Notes under the pieces: generated by a model
What the model was told of the DNA's origin: nothing
The model's database searches: none
Seen by the model: only the letters and a program-made list of their open reading frames with translations
Translations under genes and position numbers: made by a program
Origin: Adiantum capillus-veneris
Taxonomy: Eukaryota; Streptophyta; Polypodiopsida; Polypodiales; Pteridaceae
Assembly: GCA_014529385.2 (NCBI GenBank)
Contig: CM043960.1
Span: 30,879,396-30,939,395, forward strand
Direction: 5' to 3'
Length of the DNA: 60,000 bases
Shown: positions 33,877 through 45,534 of the stretch, piece by piece
How positions within the stretch are numbered: the first letter of the stretch is position 1
Layout of the letters: each line of letters begins with the position of its first letter

Positions 33877-35247
33877 CTAACCCTTCCTTAGTCCCTTCAA
33901 AAGTCTGCTGGCCTTAACTAGAGTAGCCTTAGGTCTCCCATTTTTCCCCTGGATTAAGGCTTCATTACCCAAGTTATCTGTGAAGGTAAAATTCCCTTGT
34001 GCACAATGTATGTGGGCCCTATTTTGCTTTAGCCAGTCCATCCCTAGTATCCCATCAAAGAATCCTAAGGGTAGGGTTCGAAATTGGGCAGAAGTTGCGT
34101 GTCCCCCTAAATCAAAGTCAATTTTGCCTGCAGAGTGTTGAGATACTACTTCCTTGCCGTTTGATAACTCTACAACTAGCTTGCTTGTTGGATACTTATC
34201 TAGCTTTAGCTTTCTCATGCATCGGGGTGAAAGAAATGAAAGAGTACTACCACAATCTATAAGGAAGTTAACTTGTTCACCTCTAAGAGATCCTGGCGTA
34301 TGAATGACTGTGTATTTCTGGCAACCATTGGGATTGTCAATTGCAGCATGTAGGGTTGCTCTCTCCACTGCTTCATCACCCACAATTGGTTGTACCACTG
34401 CAGCATTCACTCTGGCGGTAGCTCCACGCCCTCGCCCTCTGTTCATCCTTCCTCTTCCTCCTCTTCCATTAGCTTGGCCACGCCCACACGTATTCAAGGG
34501 TATGGCATTGGCATTGATTGCCTGAATGTTCCTGGGGCAATTGGATCTGTAATGTCCATGCTCGCCGCAACCATAGCATCGAACATCAGGGAACTCCATG
34601 GTTGTGGTGGTAGCCACAATAGGGCGCTGGTTATACGCTTGGTTGGCTGGTCTGTTATCCCAAGCAGTCGTCCTTGACCTCTTTGCCCAATGATTCCTCC
34701 TGTTATGATTAGCCTTTTGTACTTTGAGAGCTAGAGGTTTGGCCCTCAGCAAGGCATCCTGTAGCGTCGTCGGCCTGAGAGCTTCCAACCGAGTATTCAG
34801 GGGGTCGATTAGTCCTTGGCAGAACCTTGCCACCTGTTGTTCCAAGGTCATCTTAGGAGCATATCTCCGAAGAGTGACAAACTGTGCATAGTATTCTTTG
34901 ACAGATGAATTCAGCTGCCGAAGTGAAAAGAATTCATTCATCCTCAAGGTTCTATAGGCAGGTGATAAATATCACCCCATTATTGCAGCTTTGATGTCTT
35001 CCCAGGACTGGGAAGATCCCTTAATATCCATGTCCTTGCAATGTTGCTTCCACCATATCTTGGCATCGCCAGTCAGGCGGAACATCGCAAGCATGGTCTG
35101 ATTTACGGGTTGGGTCCTTGCAGCTTCAAAGTAATCGTCCATGGCTTCCATCCATACTTCCGCATCTCTTTCCACATTTGCCCCCTCGCCCTTAAATATC
35201 GGAGGTTGGGCTTGCTTAAGGAGGAGATTCTTCTCTTGCGCTGCCAA
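33877..35247 (-). pseudogene. Element B gag-protease
   Basis: Gag starts MAAQEKNLLLKQAQPPIFKG and has the retrotransposon gag core (DAKIWWKQHC, MNEFFSLRQLNSSVKEYYAQ). A CCHC knuckle, CYGCGEHGHYRSNC, is intact. An Arg/Gly-rich stretch follows, then the retropepsin domain (FLIDCGSTLSFL, where the usual S/T is Cys, and GILGMDWL). TGA at about 34970 (CGA-type decay) splits gag. The element is orthologous in layout to the E1 gag. Confidence 0.92.
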
Positions 35248-35484
35248 GTACAGAGAAACAGGCGGTGCCTACATGGGTTAAACGAAATTCTTGATACCAT
35301 TACTTGGATTTCAAAATAGACACGAGACTTTAATAAAATTCAAAATTCCACTTTATCAAGAGACAAGATTCAGAGATAAAAAGCACTTTATTGATAAAAA
35401 TTATTACAATCGAAACCCCTCAAGGTTTAGGATAACTGATGATCAGCTTATTACATGGCTTTATGGATTGCGTATAAAATACGC

Positions 35485-35988
35485 CTAGGAGATGGTATTC
35501 ACATGATGCACTACTTCATTCGTGTAATAGTTCCTATACTCATTCGTGAGTGGATAATAGGCTAAGATATCGAGCCGGAGTTCCGCTTTCAGTAATCCAA
35601 AGGTTTTGACTCGGTTCGCTGGGATCATATTGGTGACCTTCTCCAAGAGCCAGTCATTGATGGTTTGATTGGAGTTGTCTGAAACAGTCTAGTCCAATCG
35701 TGTAGGCACCAAGTAGAATATCTCTATGACCCTCAACTCTTCTCCCCAACGTATCTTCTTCAAATCGGTAGCCAGGCATCCTAGCTTCCGAGCGTTGATA
35801 TAGTAAACCCCTCTTCGAAATGTCCAATCAAGTTCCCATCCTCTATCAATGCGAGTGGAGTGTGGCGTATAAGCCTTCAACAGTATCTCCATGACATCTC
35901 GCCTGAACTGGTAAACTGGGGATCTTCGAGCTTGCTCATAAATAAGCTCAAACACTTGAAACTTCCGATATTCGAGCACGGGGTCTTG
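35485..35988 (-). pseudogene. Element B leader ORF (accessory exon 2)
   Basis: It lies between the PBS and gag and is preceded by an acceptor TTGGTGTTGCAG ending at 35989 in phase 0. It encodes QDPVLEYRKFQVFE...RRDVMEILLKAY...GVYYINARKLG...LKKIRWGEELRVIEIFY. An in-frame TAG occurs at 35689-35691, and the frame continues to 35485. A related ORF occupies the same place in E1 (41024-40557): DLKKIRWGEELRVIE matches MKKLKWAEDLQVIE. The function is unknown. Joined to the LTR exon, it would make a protein of about 215 residues. Confidence 0.65.
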
Positions 35989-36088
35989 CTGCAACACCAA
36001 TGCAAGGAATTTAGATAGACTACCTATATACTTTCAGTTCCTTATTTAAATATTCAAATAGTACGACTTTATTTCCCAGCCTAACCTA

Positions 36089-36101
36089 GGCTCTGATACC
36101 A
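36089..36101 (-). other. Element B primer binding site (tRNA-Met)
   Basis: GGCTCTGATACCA on the plus strand is TGGTATCAGAGCC on the minus strand. It lies two bases inside the 5' LTR boundary. Confidence 0.95.
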
Positions 36102-36103
36102 GG

Positions 36104-37758
36104 TGTGAGGTCCCCACCCCACTGTATCAACGGCGGATCTGATGGTGAACCTGGTGGCCACTAGATCTATTGCGGAAGCAAACAAAATGGTTCGGGGTTC
36201 GACTAGCGGACGATCTCTCATCACAAAGTGACTCGAATTCGAGCCTACTAGCAGGGAGATCTAGCTCCACCTCGCATGGGAAGCGTACTTGAGCTATCTA
36301 GCGATCCTAAGACCCACCTTCCAAGAGGAGAGAAGCCTCAAGTGCCTTTCTCCCCATGTTTCAGCGGCACGTACTCTCAAGAATTCCCCGCTCTAGGGGC
36401 AATGAGCATTACTAATATCGAGTAAGAACTATGGGGACAGAGAGTTCCCGACCAATCGGGACCACCCATCTCGTAGGCATTGGCAACCTGAGCCAAGCCC
36501 CCATTTTCCACCCCCACACTCACACTTCCTTGTGTGACCTAATTACTACCACAAAGGTTGCTAAATTTTCCCTAGCAGACATTCTTTGCTATTCCAACCA
36601 GCATACCCATCAATCATTTCCTTCCTACTTTAGAACTTAATGTACAATGAATTCAATGCCGAGGTTTCCGTCGGATTTCTCCAACATGTTTGGGGATATA
36701 TTCATTCCTAACTAGATGTGTGCAATGTTAAATTAAACAGCTTGAATGAAATTATGACCTACCTCTTCCATTTTTTCATCGATGGCCCGTGAGATGGCCG
36801 GTATTTGTTCCTCCATGGGAGCTTTTTCCTTTCCGTTCACCTTGCTCGTTCCTGCCTCGTGATCGTGGGCTCCACCAAAGCGAGTCCTCTTAACCGGCGC
36901 CATTTTAAACTCACTACTTTAAATAATTAACTTGAAGAAAAGAGCTAATGTCCGCAAGTGTCATAACAACCCAATAGATAGATTAGTAACATCAATTAAT
37001 CCCTCCTATATGAGAGGTCTAGATTTTTCCATATAGCAATCATTATGGATGACACATAATCCTATGGGAACCGGATCTAAAGGTAATTACTCGGCTTACA
37101 TGATTAAGAATAATAGGATTTCACTAATGGAATTACGAGAGAGATGAATTAAGTATGATTAATCTCTTTCCTAGCAACTAGATGATGCAAATTTATCTTA
37201 TGCGTATGTGTGAGGAAAGTCGACTCGTAGAGACTTAATGACAGATTAATTATTCCTTAATTACATCTTAATGCATAAGAGAATGGATCTAATTTAGCTA
37301 CATTGTTAATAAAAAAGTGATTTTTCATCAATCTACACAGTTACCGGCTTACCGATTAATCACTATCCTACCTAGAGAGAGAAAATTTTGTTAATCATGC
37401 ACTAATCATTAATCGAGGATGATGAATGGCTGATAATTCAGCTTTGGAATGATGATTACTTAATAGAATATGGCTAAAGAGAATTTAGGGAGTAATTATA
37501 GTGAATTACGACTAGGAATAAGCATAATAGACGAGAAATTTAGGTGGTGATGAAAAGGATTTGCAGAAAGCATTATTAAACCGTGGTTACCGTGATTAAG
37601 GGCTGATGATCCTCTCGATTCTTTGATCTAATCAAGCTTCTTGAGGCGAGAATTCGACAGCACCTCCCTCCTTGCTTCTCCTTCAAAAGGTGTGTGTTCC
37701 AGCAGCACCTTTCCAGAGTGTGTGTAGGTGTGTGTGTGTGTGCACTGTGTGTGTGAGC

Positions 37759-37806
<48 letters not shown>

Positions 37807-38474
37807 AAGCCTTTAAATAGGCTCCTACAGGCTAAAAATCAACCAGCCTTGCTAAATGCAACTGCAGGAGCGCTCAGTCTCTGCATTGGCAAGTCCAGTT
37901 CCCCTACCCACCAAGTGTCAGGTTGCCTTGGTTAAGTGGCTCTGAGACTTAGTTACTAGCTTAGAAACTCTCCCAAGACTCCCACAAGGCAAGAGGGCGC
38001 CCCCTAGCTGCTAAAGCTGGTCTGGAGTGGGCTGGAACCTGTTCCTATACAGCCTCGGGCCCCCGGTACCTCCCCGGACAATTTTTAGGAAAATTGGTTC
38101 TAGGCTAAAACGGGTCATACGAGTCAGATTTTGATGCCGAAAATTGCTATAGCAAGCTCTAACTAAGGCGTACTAGCCCAAGTACCTGCCATATTTAGCA
38201 GCTTCCGGGGTTCGAAAATGCATTTTTTTGAAATTCAGGGTACGGGTGCAGTTTTTCGAGACGATCAAAACTAGACGGGTCGGGTGTCCAAAAACTTGCT
38301 ATTTTTGGAATTTTTTTTTCAAAAATTATTTTAATTCACATTTCGAAGCTTTAAAACATTCTAAACATCATGGCACTGACACAATTTGGAAAACTGCTAA
38401 AATTATTAACTTTTTCCATTATGTTCATTTCATGGTACAATGGTGCTCTTTTGATCGGGGTCAGAGACCTTACA
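36104..38474 (-). repeat. Element B 5' (middle) LTR, 2.37 kb
   Basis: Same ends as 28255-31008. It lacks the minisatellite segment (junction near 36560) and has a longer (GT)n tract (about 37722-37806). It is the 5' LTR of the complete unit and at the same time the 3' LTR of the truncated unit behind it. Confidence 0.93.
36763..36903 (-). CDS. LTR-borne accessory exon 1 (element B 5' LTR)
   Basis: 47 codons with a phase-0 GTAGGT donor, near-identical to 29477-29337. Splicing from here to the acceptor at 35989 would remove a 774-base intron that contains the PBS. Confidence 0.62.
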
Positions 38475-39303
38475 ACCTCCCCAACGTGAAAAATTTGAGA
38501 TGTCCTCATCTCAAGAATGTGTTTTGGTAATCTTTTATGAGGGTTGGTTCGTCCTTCCAAGTTGCATCTTCTTCAGGGTAATCCTTCCACTTTACCAGAT
38601 GCTCCGTGATAGTTCTGTTGCGTAACTTCCTTTCCCTTGTTTCCAGTATGTAGTCAGGTTGGAGCTTGAGAACTCCTTGTGCTGGCATGACTATCTGATC
38701 TGAGTCCAAGAATTGATCAGGGTTAGGAATATAGGGTTTGAGTAAGTTGACGTGGAACACATCATGAATCTTCAAGTTTGCAGGTAACTTTAGCTTGTAG
38801 GCTTGGTCACTCACAACCTTAACGATCTCGAATGGTCCACAATACCTTGGGCTTAGCTTCTTATATCTGCCTAGTGATAAGTTGCTTTTCTTTGGTCGGA
38901 CTCGCAGAAAAACCTTATCCCCTTCTTTAAAAGTTCTTTCTGAATGGTTCTTATCTGCATAGTGCTTCTGTCTATGCTTAGCGGCTTGAATGTCCTGGCG
39001 AATAGCTCTAGTCTGTGCTTCCATATCTTCTAACATCTTTCTAGAGGCTTCTACCCTGATGGTTGGATGTGAGAAGTTCAGTGGTGCTAAGCAGTCCTGT
39101 CCATAAAGAGCTTTGAAAGGTGACATTCCAATGCTTCTGTGTTTGGAAGAATTATAAGCATACTCCACCAAAGGTAGATATTGTAACCACTTCTTTGGCT
39201 CTTGTGAAGAATAGGCTCTGAGAATGTCCTCGATGACTTGATTAACTCTCTCAGTTTGCCCATCTGTCTGCGGATGATACGCTGTACTGAAGGATAATTG
39301 TGA
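38475..39303 (-). pseudogene. Second element B integrase/chromodomain fragment
   Basis: It begins at STAYHPQTDGQTERVNQ and runs through the chromodomain LVKWKDYPEEDATWKDE. It is nearly identical to 31009-31830 and keeps CAG where the first copy has TAG. It is joined at 39303 to the interior of an LTR by a deletion. The 350-codon frame over 38506-39558 is an artefact of this fusion. Confidence 0.9.
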
Positions 39304-40129
39304 CTGATGATCCTCTCGATTCTCTGATCTAATCGAGCTGCTTGAGGTGAGAATTCGACAACACCTCCCTCCTTGCTTCTCCTTCAAAAGGTGTGTGTTC
39401 CGGCAGCACCTTCCCAGAGTGTTTGTAGGTGTGTGTGTGTGAGCATGTGTGTGTGTGTGTGTGTGTGTGTGCAGGCCTTTGAATAGGCTCCTACAGGCTG
39501 AAAATCGACCAGCCTTGCTAAATGCAACTGCAGGAGCACTCAGTCTCTGCATTGGCAAGTCTAGTTCCCCTACCCACCAAGTGTCAGGTTGGCTTGGTTA
39601 AGTGGCTCTTAGACTTAGTTACTGGCTTAGAAACTCTCCCAAGACTCCCACAAGGCAAGAGGGCACCCCCTAGTTGCTAAAGCTAGTCTGGAGTGGGCTG
39701 GAACCTGCCTCGGTCCCCCGATACCTCCTCGGACAATTTTTAGGAAATTTGGTTCTAGGCTAAAACGGGTCATACGAGTCGGATTTTGATGCCGAAAATT
39801 GCTATAGAAAGCTCTAACTAAGGCATACTGGCCCGAGTACCTGCCATATTTAGCAGCCCCCGGGGTCTGAAAATGCATTTTTTTGAAATTCGGGGTACGG
39901 GTGCAATTTTTCGAAACGATAAAAACTGGACAGGTCGGGTGACCAAAAACTTGCTATTTTTGGAAAAAAAATTTCAAAAATTATTTTAATTCACATTTCG
40001 AAGCTTTAAAAAATTCTAAACATCATAGCACTGACAGAATTTGGAAAACTGCTAAAATTAGTAACTTTTTCCATTATGTTCATTTCATGGTACAATGGTG
40101 CTCTTTTGATCGGGGTCAGAGACCTTACA
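39304..40129 (-). repeat. Element B partial LTR
   Basis: Matches the part of the LTR that begins CTGATGATCCTCTCGATTCT (as at 37603 and 30178) and runs to ACCTTACA. It contains (GT)n near 39429-39472. The distal half, including the accessory exon, is deleted. Confidence 0.9.
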
Positions 40130-40312
40130 GTTTGGCATCTTCGCTGAGACGAAACATACCCAACATTGTTTGGTTTTTTAGATTAGTTCCTGCAGCTTTG
40201 AAATAGTCATCCATAGCATCTAACCACGCTTCGGCATCTCACTCTAAATTTGGTCCCTCTCCCTTGAAAGTAGGGAGTTAAACTTGGTTTAGTAGTAATT
40301 TTTTGTCTTGAC
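40130..40312 (-). pseudogene. E1 gag, N-terminal part
   Basis: The minus strand encodes FKGEGPNLE-DAEAWLDAMDD and NQTMLGMFRLSEDAK, matching the N-terminus of the element B gag. It is followed, beyond element B, by IWWKQHC at 28247. Confidence 0.82.
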
Positions 40313-40556
40313 TAACAGTGTAAAGGCTATGTACGCGAGTATTTCCCTGAAATTGAATTAGTGGAATTTAATACCAGATGAAATCTCTCTTACTTATGCT
40401 TTTAACTTATCTCATACTCAAACTTTTGCACACAGGATGAAGACAATTACCAAACCATAAACAAAACTGCTTATAGCATACCCATGAGAACCATAGTATG
40501 TACAAGAGTTAATACAATCCATGAAGGTCCTACTATGTACAAGGGTGAAGACAACC

Positions 40557-41024
40557 CTATAATAGAATCTTGTGGACTTTGGGTGGATCAGATATAGGAT
40601 AAAAATATACAACATCTTTTGGTCCATTAAAACCATGGCCTACACCTTTGGGCCTATTTCTACCTGGGTAGATTACTTTAGACACCTGATCAAACACCCA
40701 CTGATTTTGCGATACTTGGACATCATCTATTACAAGGGTTTCTTCTGAATTCTCCATCCCAATGAAAAAGTATACTTCAATCACTTGAAGATCTTCGGCC
40801 CATTTGAGTTTCTTCATATTTAGTTTTAAACCTTCTAATTCTCCCGCATCAATGAAGAAAATTCCACCAGATCCTGACCACTTGATTCTCCAACTGGAAG
40901 GAGAAAATCTATTATCCAGCCATTTCATCACGCTTTTTCGCATTGAATAGTCTTGGAATAGGCAAGCCCTCATAAACCTAATGTTGAGATCTAGGAATTT
41001 AAAGTAGGCCTGATGGAAATTTTC
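40557..41024 (-). CDS. E1 leader ORF (accessory exon 2)
   Basis: About 155 codons lie between PBS and gag. An acceptor, CCTTGCAG, ends at 41025 in phase 0, with ENFHQAYFKFLDLNIRFMRA following. It shares order and motifs with the element B leader ORF: RKSVMKWL, GIFFIDAGELEG, MKKLKWAEDLQVIEVYF and a final WVFDQVSKVI...VVYFYP block. The frame is intact even though E1 pol is gone. Function unknown; a conserved accessory or N-terminal extension is inferred. Confidence 0.65.
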   Translation of the reverse strand, partial: ENFHQAYFKFLDLNIRFMRACLFQDYSMRKSVMKWLDNRFSPSSWRIKWSGSGGIFFIDAGELEGLKLNMKKLKWAEDLQVIEVYFFIGMENSEETLVIDDVQVSQNQWVFDQVSKVIYPGRNRPKGVGHGFNGPKDVVYFYPISDPPKVHKILL

Positions 41025-41167
41025 CTGCAAGGATAGGGATAATTCTCTCTCGTCCTTTCACTCCCTCTTTTTAATTAAATACGTCTTTAATTGAATTTGT
41101 CAAAGATCACTTATTTCAACATAACGCCTTAAACTTTTCCCTAGGTCCAAGACTTTAGTTAACACAT

Positions 41168-41179
41168 GCTCTGATACCA
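41168..41179 (-). other. E1 primer binding site (tRNA-Met)
   Basis: GCTCTGATACCA on the plus strand, the same PBS as elements B and copia, lies two bases from the E1 5' LTR end. Confidence 0.92.
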
Positions 41180-41181
41180 CT

Positions 41182-43165
41182 TCTAAGATCCCCAACCCGC
41201 CAATACCAAAGATCGGGATGGGATCTTTGACAGGTCTCTAGGTCTGATAAAAATCAGAGTCTCTAATAAGAAAAATCTAAGGAATAGACCTTTACCATTG
41301 ACAATGGCTTGGGACTATAGCCTTAGAAGCAGACCTAGTCCTGTCTCTCAGCGAAAACCGGATAACGTATTCAAACGGCCTACAAAAAAATTCTTATTCC
41401 GGCCCTATAACTTCATCATTCAGATTATGGTTTTCTTAGCCAACGCTTTTTTCTCCCTAACATATGTGAGGGCACAGCCGTTGTGGATTCCTCTTCCAAG
41501 TGAAGAAGTTTCTAAAACGTTTTAGTGCGCGAAAATGGATAATTACCTGACTAATCAAGTCCACCCGTGCATGATTGACAACCTTAGTCAATCCCCACTT
41601 ACCACCCCGCACTCACACACGATTCAATTATTTTCTAGTTACTATCACATTGTTTTAACACTTAAAATAATGATTTCTTTTAACTTTTCGTCATAGTAAT
41701 TCCTTCAATCAATTATTAAAGACAGCATGAAAGCATTCTTTCAGAAAACAGACATCTTTAAACTTAAGACAGGGTACTGTCAATCAAAACATTTTCCATA
41801 ATAACCATGACCAGTACTCTTCTTGTCTCAAGAGCACCTAAGGGTGAAAAAAACGGCACCCATTCCTTATTCACAATCCGGAGTGGATAAACCCCCACCC
41901 AAGGTTTCGGGTGCCCATACACCAAACTAGTTGCCCATACAACCGGGCGGCTCCCCTAGGATAAAAAACGGTATCCTAACTTATGTAGAAACATCAAGAC
42001 ATGACACGGAGTAGAAACTTATCGTTCATGGGGGTAACCGACTTATCCGTGCCTGGAAAGCCAATCATTATCATCAAAATATACCAAGGAGTCGGAGGTG
42101 TCTTGAGACAAGCTGTCTTAAGGATGATCAATCATATCTTTCCTAATTCAACCAGTTTTAACCCAAACAACTCTTTCCTACATTATAAACAAATGCACGT
42201 TGGAAGTTACCTTTCGTTTCAGCCATTTTATTCTTCCTAACTTTACGTATGCAATGCTAACTTAAAAATGAACTTTAAAAGATTTTATGTGAACAAAATA
42301 TCAATCCACCTAGGACTGCTCGGCCATCTGCTGTTGGGTGGATCCTGCAAACTTTCCTCAGTCGGCCTATGGCTAGGCCCAGCCTTAGGGTCATTAGTGG
42401 ATTTGTTTTGCTTGTTGCTAACATCCTCTTTCTCAGTAAGAGGATTTCCCCTGGTTCTCTTTGGAGCCATGTCGGCAGCCTTATAAAAAGACTTAATCCA
42501 TTAGAAGTTTAATTGAATAATCTTCTTTTTCCTTGTTTACCCAAAACTAAGGATTTTTGGAGTAAGTAGGTATCTTTAATAGTCAATTTGATGAGATATT
42601 CCTCCTGTAACTTATTTATGCTATAAGTAATTTCCCATAGTTACCATTTAATCTGGAAAGTCCTTTAACTAGGTTTCTCCTTAGTCTATCTTACATTTTA
42701 ACCTTAGTAAATTATAAATTTCTATCCGCTAATGGGTTACTCTCCCTAAATTGTAATTGAATATGTTCTATCTTTAGTAATTTTCATAAATTTGATTAAT
42801 AATCTTTTCCTCCTATACTTATGGTCTAAATTAGGTAAAATTTTACTGATAGTAATTTATTATACCATCCATATATGTCGAGGTAATTTTTCCACCTTTA
42901 GACCTCATATAGTTATTTGGTAATTAGATAAATTCGTTTACTAATTTTCCTTGTCTATTTTATACGCAAAATTGATTACTTTTATTGAAGATAAATACCT
43001 AAACTTTTTATCTGAGGTTGGGATATTTATCATGGATTTCCCAAGGTGTATTCTACCTGTGATATTTATATCAAAGGATTTTGGATTAATTTACTATATT
43101 CCCCCTTTTATTTGCCCCTAAAGAAAATGTAAATTTTACTGAGATAATTAGGTAAACCTATTATC
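41182..43165 (-). repeat. E1 5' LTR, truncated
   Basis: Homologous to the first 2 kb (as numbered on the plus strand) of 22445-26716. It breaks off in the first unit of the ~150-bp array and abuts the element C sequence at about 43166. Its terminal TG is mutated (TCTAAGATCCCC). Confidence 0.88.
42310..42470 (-). pseudogene. LTR-borne accessory exon 1 (E1 5' LTR)
   Basis: Begins MAPKRTRGNPLTEKEDVSNK and loses the frame by one base before the donor, compared with the other two copies. Splicing to 41024 would skip the PBS. Confidence 0.55.
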
Positions 43166-43183
43166 TGAGCTTCATATAATTAA

Positions 43184-43876
43184 ATGGATGTACATCCTTA
43201 TATGGATGTACTACCTGGGATGACTGAGTCAGACAATGTGGATTGGGTCCACCTAGCAGCAACCATAGACACTTGGGGAAATAGGGGGAAGACCTGGGTA
43301 ACACCTGAGGGGGATGAAATGCCACCACTCGTACCCTTAAACATGCTAGAAGCAATGCATATAGCTTCTGATGACCTACAGGATGAAAGTTTGACTGGCA
43401 TTGGAACCAGTAGCGCCTCACAAGACTATAGCCCACACGATTTGGGGTCAGAATCATCAATTGAAATTGACTCTGAGGATGAAGAATCTGAGTTAAATCT
43501 TAGTGCAAACGTGGGGACAAACCATTCAGGGCCCAGTGGTAACCTAGATGACAATCTATCCAAGGGAGCAAAAGACACAAGTAGTGATTCATCTAGTGAC
43601 TCTTCACTAGAGATCGGCCGTAATCGAGAATTAAACAAGAAGAGTAAGAGATATAAGAGGCGACGATATCGAGAAAATGTGCGTGCTAGAATAATTGAAA
43701 AGAAATCTACTGCAGAATGGCTTAATTATATAGGGGCATGTGATGCTCATTGGAAGTTGGTAGATAACTGGGGTGAATACCTTCAAAGCGTTATGTGGTG
43801 TAGTCCACAACCCATTGACATCGCACAACTAGAGGCTACAGAGAAGCCAAAGTTGAGCCGTACTGTAAGGAGATGA
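43184..43876 (+). pseudogene. Element C gag-region ORF (acidic, Ser-rich)
   Basis: 230 codons: a Trp-containing N-terminal part (WVHLAATIDTWGNRGKTWVT), an acidic Ser/Asp-rich middle, a basic KRYKRRRYRENVRARI segment and a C-terminal AEWLNYIGACDAHWKLVDNW. No zinc knuckle or capsid motif is recognised. Placement before RT suggests the end of a gag or linker region of the Ty3 element that follows. Confidence 0.5.
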
Positions 43877-44139
43877 CAAAATCGAGAGTTAGCTCAACAA
43901 CAAAAGGAATCAGAAGTTAAATCATAGTCCTAAATCACAGTCCACAGAACAACAGGACCCCACAGACTTACACCTTGCACCTGAACATTTCAAATCCTAT
44001 ACCATAGAGGAACATAAAGTTGTGTATACAAAGGCTCAAAGAAAACCTATCGATGGGAGCAATGGAGTCTATGATGGTCCAGCGATAGTTAAGGAAATAG
44101 AGTTAGCATAACCAGGAGAAGAGTCTAAACCTGTTTTCA

Positions 44140-45534
44140 TTGCCCAAGATCTGACCGAGAATGAGGAGTGTGTACTTAAAGAACTTCTCAAGGAATTTAG
44201 GGATATATTTGCCTGGACTTATCATGATATGAAAGGTGTTACACCTTTTGTGGTGCAACACACATTCCCCATGAATAACATGGCTAAACCAGTTCAACAA
44301 CGACCCTACCCAATGAATCCTAAATATGCAAAAATCGTTCAAGAAGAGATTGAAAATCTTGTGGAATGCGGATTCATATACCCTATTGAGCAATCAGAAT
44401 AGGTGTCACCAATAGTGATTGTGCCAAAAAAGAATGGAAAACTCAGGGTGTGCGTGGATTTCAAGAAGGTCAATGTCGCCACTAGGAGGGACCATTACCC
44501 CTTGCCATATATCAGAACACGTGTTTGAAAGAGTTGCGGGTTAGGAAGCTTATAGCTTTTTAGATGGGTACTCTGGCTACAATCAAATCACAATTGCGCT
44601 AGAGGACCAAGCTAAAACAACCTTTATAACCGAATTTGGAGTGTTCGCATTTCGTGTTATGGATTTTGGTTTAACCAATGCCCCTGCTACCTTTCAAAGA
44701 TTAATAAACACTGCTTTTAGAGAATATTTGAGGGAGTTTTGTGAAGATTTCTCAGATGACCTTTGTGTTTATTCCTCTTGGAAAGAACATCTATCATGCT
44801 TACGAAAAGTGTTTGAGAAGTGTAGATTGTATGGCATCTCCTTAAACCCTTTCAAATGCCAATTTTGGGTTAAACATGGAGTCATTTTAGGGTATATAGT
44901 GTCCAAAAATGGGATTTCCATAGATGAGAGCAAAATTAAAGCCATTGCTGAATTGCCACCACCTACAAACTATAAAGCAGTTCAAAGGTTCATGGGCCAT
45001 GTTGGTTATTACCGACAGTTTGTTTTAAACTTTGCCGAGATAGCTCGTCCTTTGTACAAGCTTCTTATTGAGTTCCAATGGACTACGGAGTGTGACCATG
45101 CTTATGAGTCATTAAAAAAGACCTTGACTAGCGCTCCTATTCTACGAGTGCCCGATTGGAATGTAATTTTTAATGTGTATATTGATGCATTGAACTTTGC
45201 TATTGGGTGTGTTCTAGCTCAACTAGGAGAACATAAACTGGACTACCCCATTAGCTTTGCAAGTCGTCAATTGAATGATGCCGAGAGAAACTACACCACT
45301 ACAGAGCGAGAAGATTTAGGTATGATTTATGCAGTGAAGAAATTTCGCTACTACCTTCTGGCCAACAAGTTTGTGTTCTATGTTGATCATCAAGCGTTGT
45401 TGTATCTAGTAAATAAACCTTGTTCCACGGGAAGAATTACATGATGGTTGTTAATTCTCCTTGAGTTTGATTTTACCGTTGTGGTGAGACCTGGTAAAAG
45501 ACATGTCATGGCGGATTATTTGTCTCGCATACCC
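44140..45534 (+). pseudogene. Element C reverse transcriptase-RNase H
   Basis: RT begins ECVLKELLKEFRDIFAWTY and has PIVIVPKKNGKLRVCVDFKK. The next ~110 bases (44520-44630) are frameshifted, and it resumes at [18 protein letters not shown]. The active site is FSDDLCVY with both Asp residues. RNase H (YIDALNFAIG, TTEREDLGM, VDHQALLYLVNKP) follows, and a TGA at 45442 interrupts it before LEFDFTVVV. There are further stops near 44400. Same lineage as 1-1975. Confidence 0.9.

Larger units (their letters stand above)
28255..40129 (-). mobile_element. Chromovirus B cluster (LTR-internal-LTR-internal fragment-LTR)
   Basis: Three LTR copies (28255-31008, 36104-38474, 39304-40129 partial) flank one nearly complete internal region (31009-36103) and one integrase fragment (38475-39303). 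The outer ends lie in E1 gag with near-identical 5-bp flanks: TTTTG at 28250-28254 and GTTTG at 40130-40134. This fits a single insertion that was then amplified by unequal recombination and deleted. Confidence 0.88.
22445..43165 (-). mobile_element. Chromovirus E1 (Ty3/gypsy), minus strand, interrupted by element B
   Basis: 3' LTR 22445-26716, internal pieces 26717-28254 and 40130-41181, and a truncated 5' LTR 41182-about 43165. The internal part keeps a chromodomain end, gag and a leader ORF but has lost protease, RT, RNase H and integrase. Element B (28255-40129) is inserted within gag. The copy is non-autonomous. Confidence 0.88.

Noticed and set aside
36089-36101. tRNA-Met gene
   Set aside because: Only the primer binding site is present at this and the other two sites; there is no cloverleaf.
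38506-39558. 350-codon frame joining poly-His/Thr to integrase
   Set aside because: Created by a deletion that fuses LTR sequence, including a (GT)n tract, to integrase.
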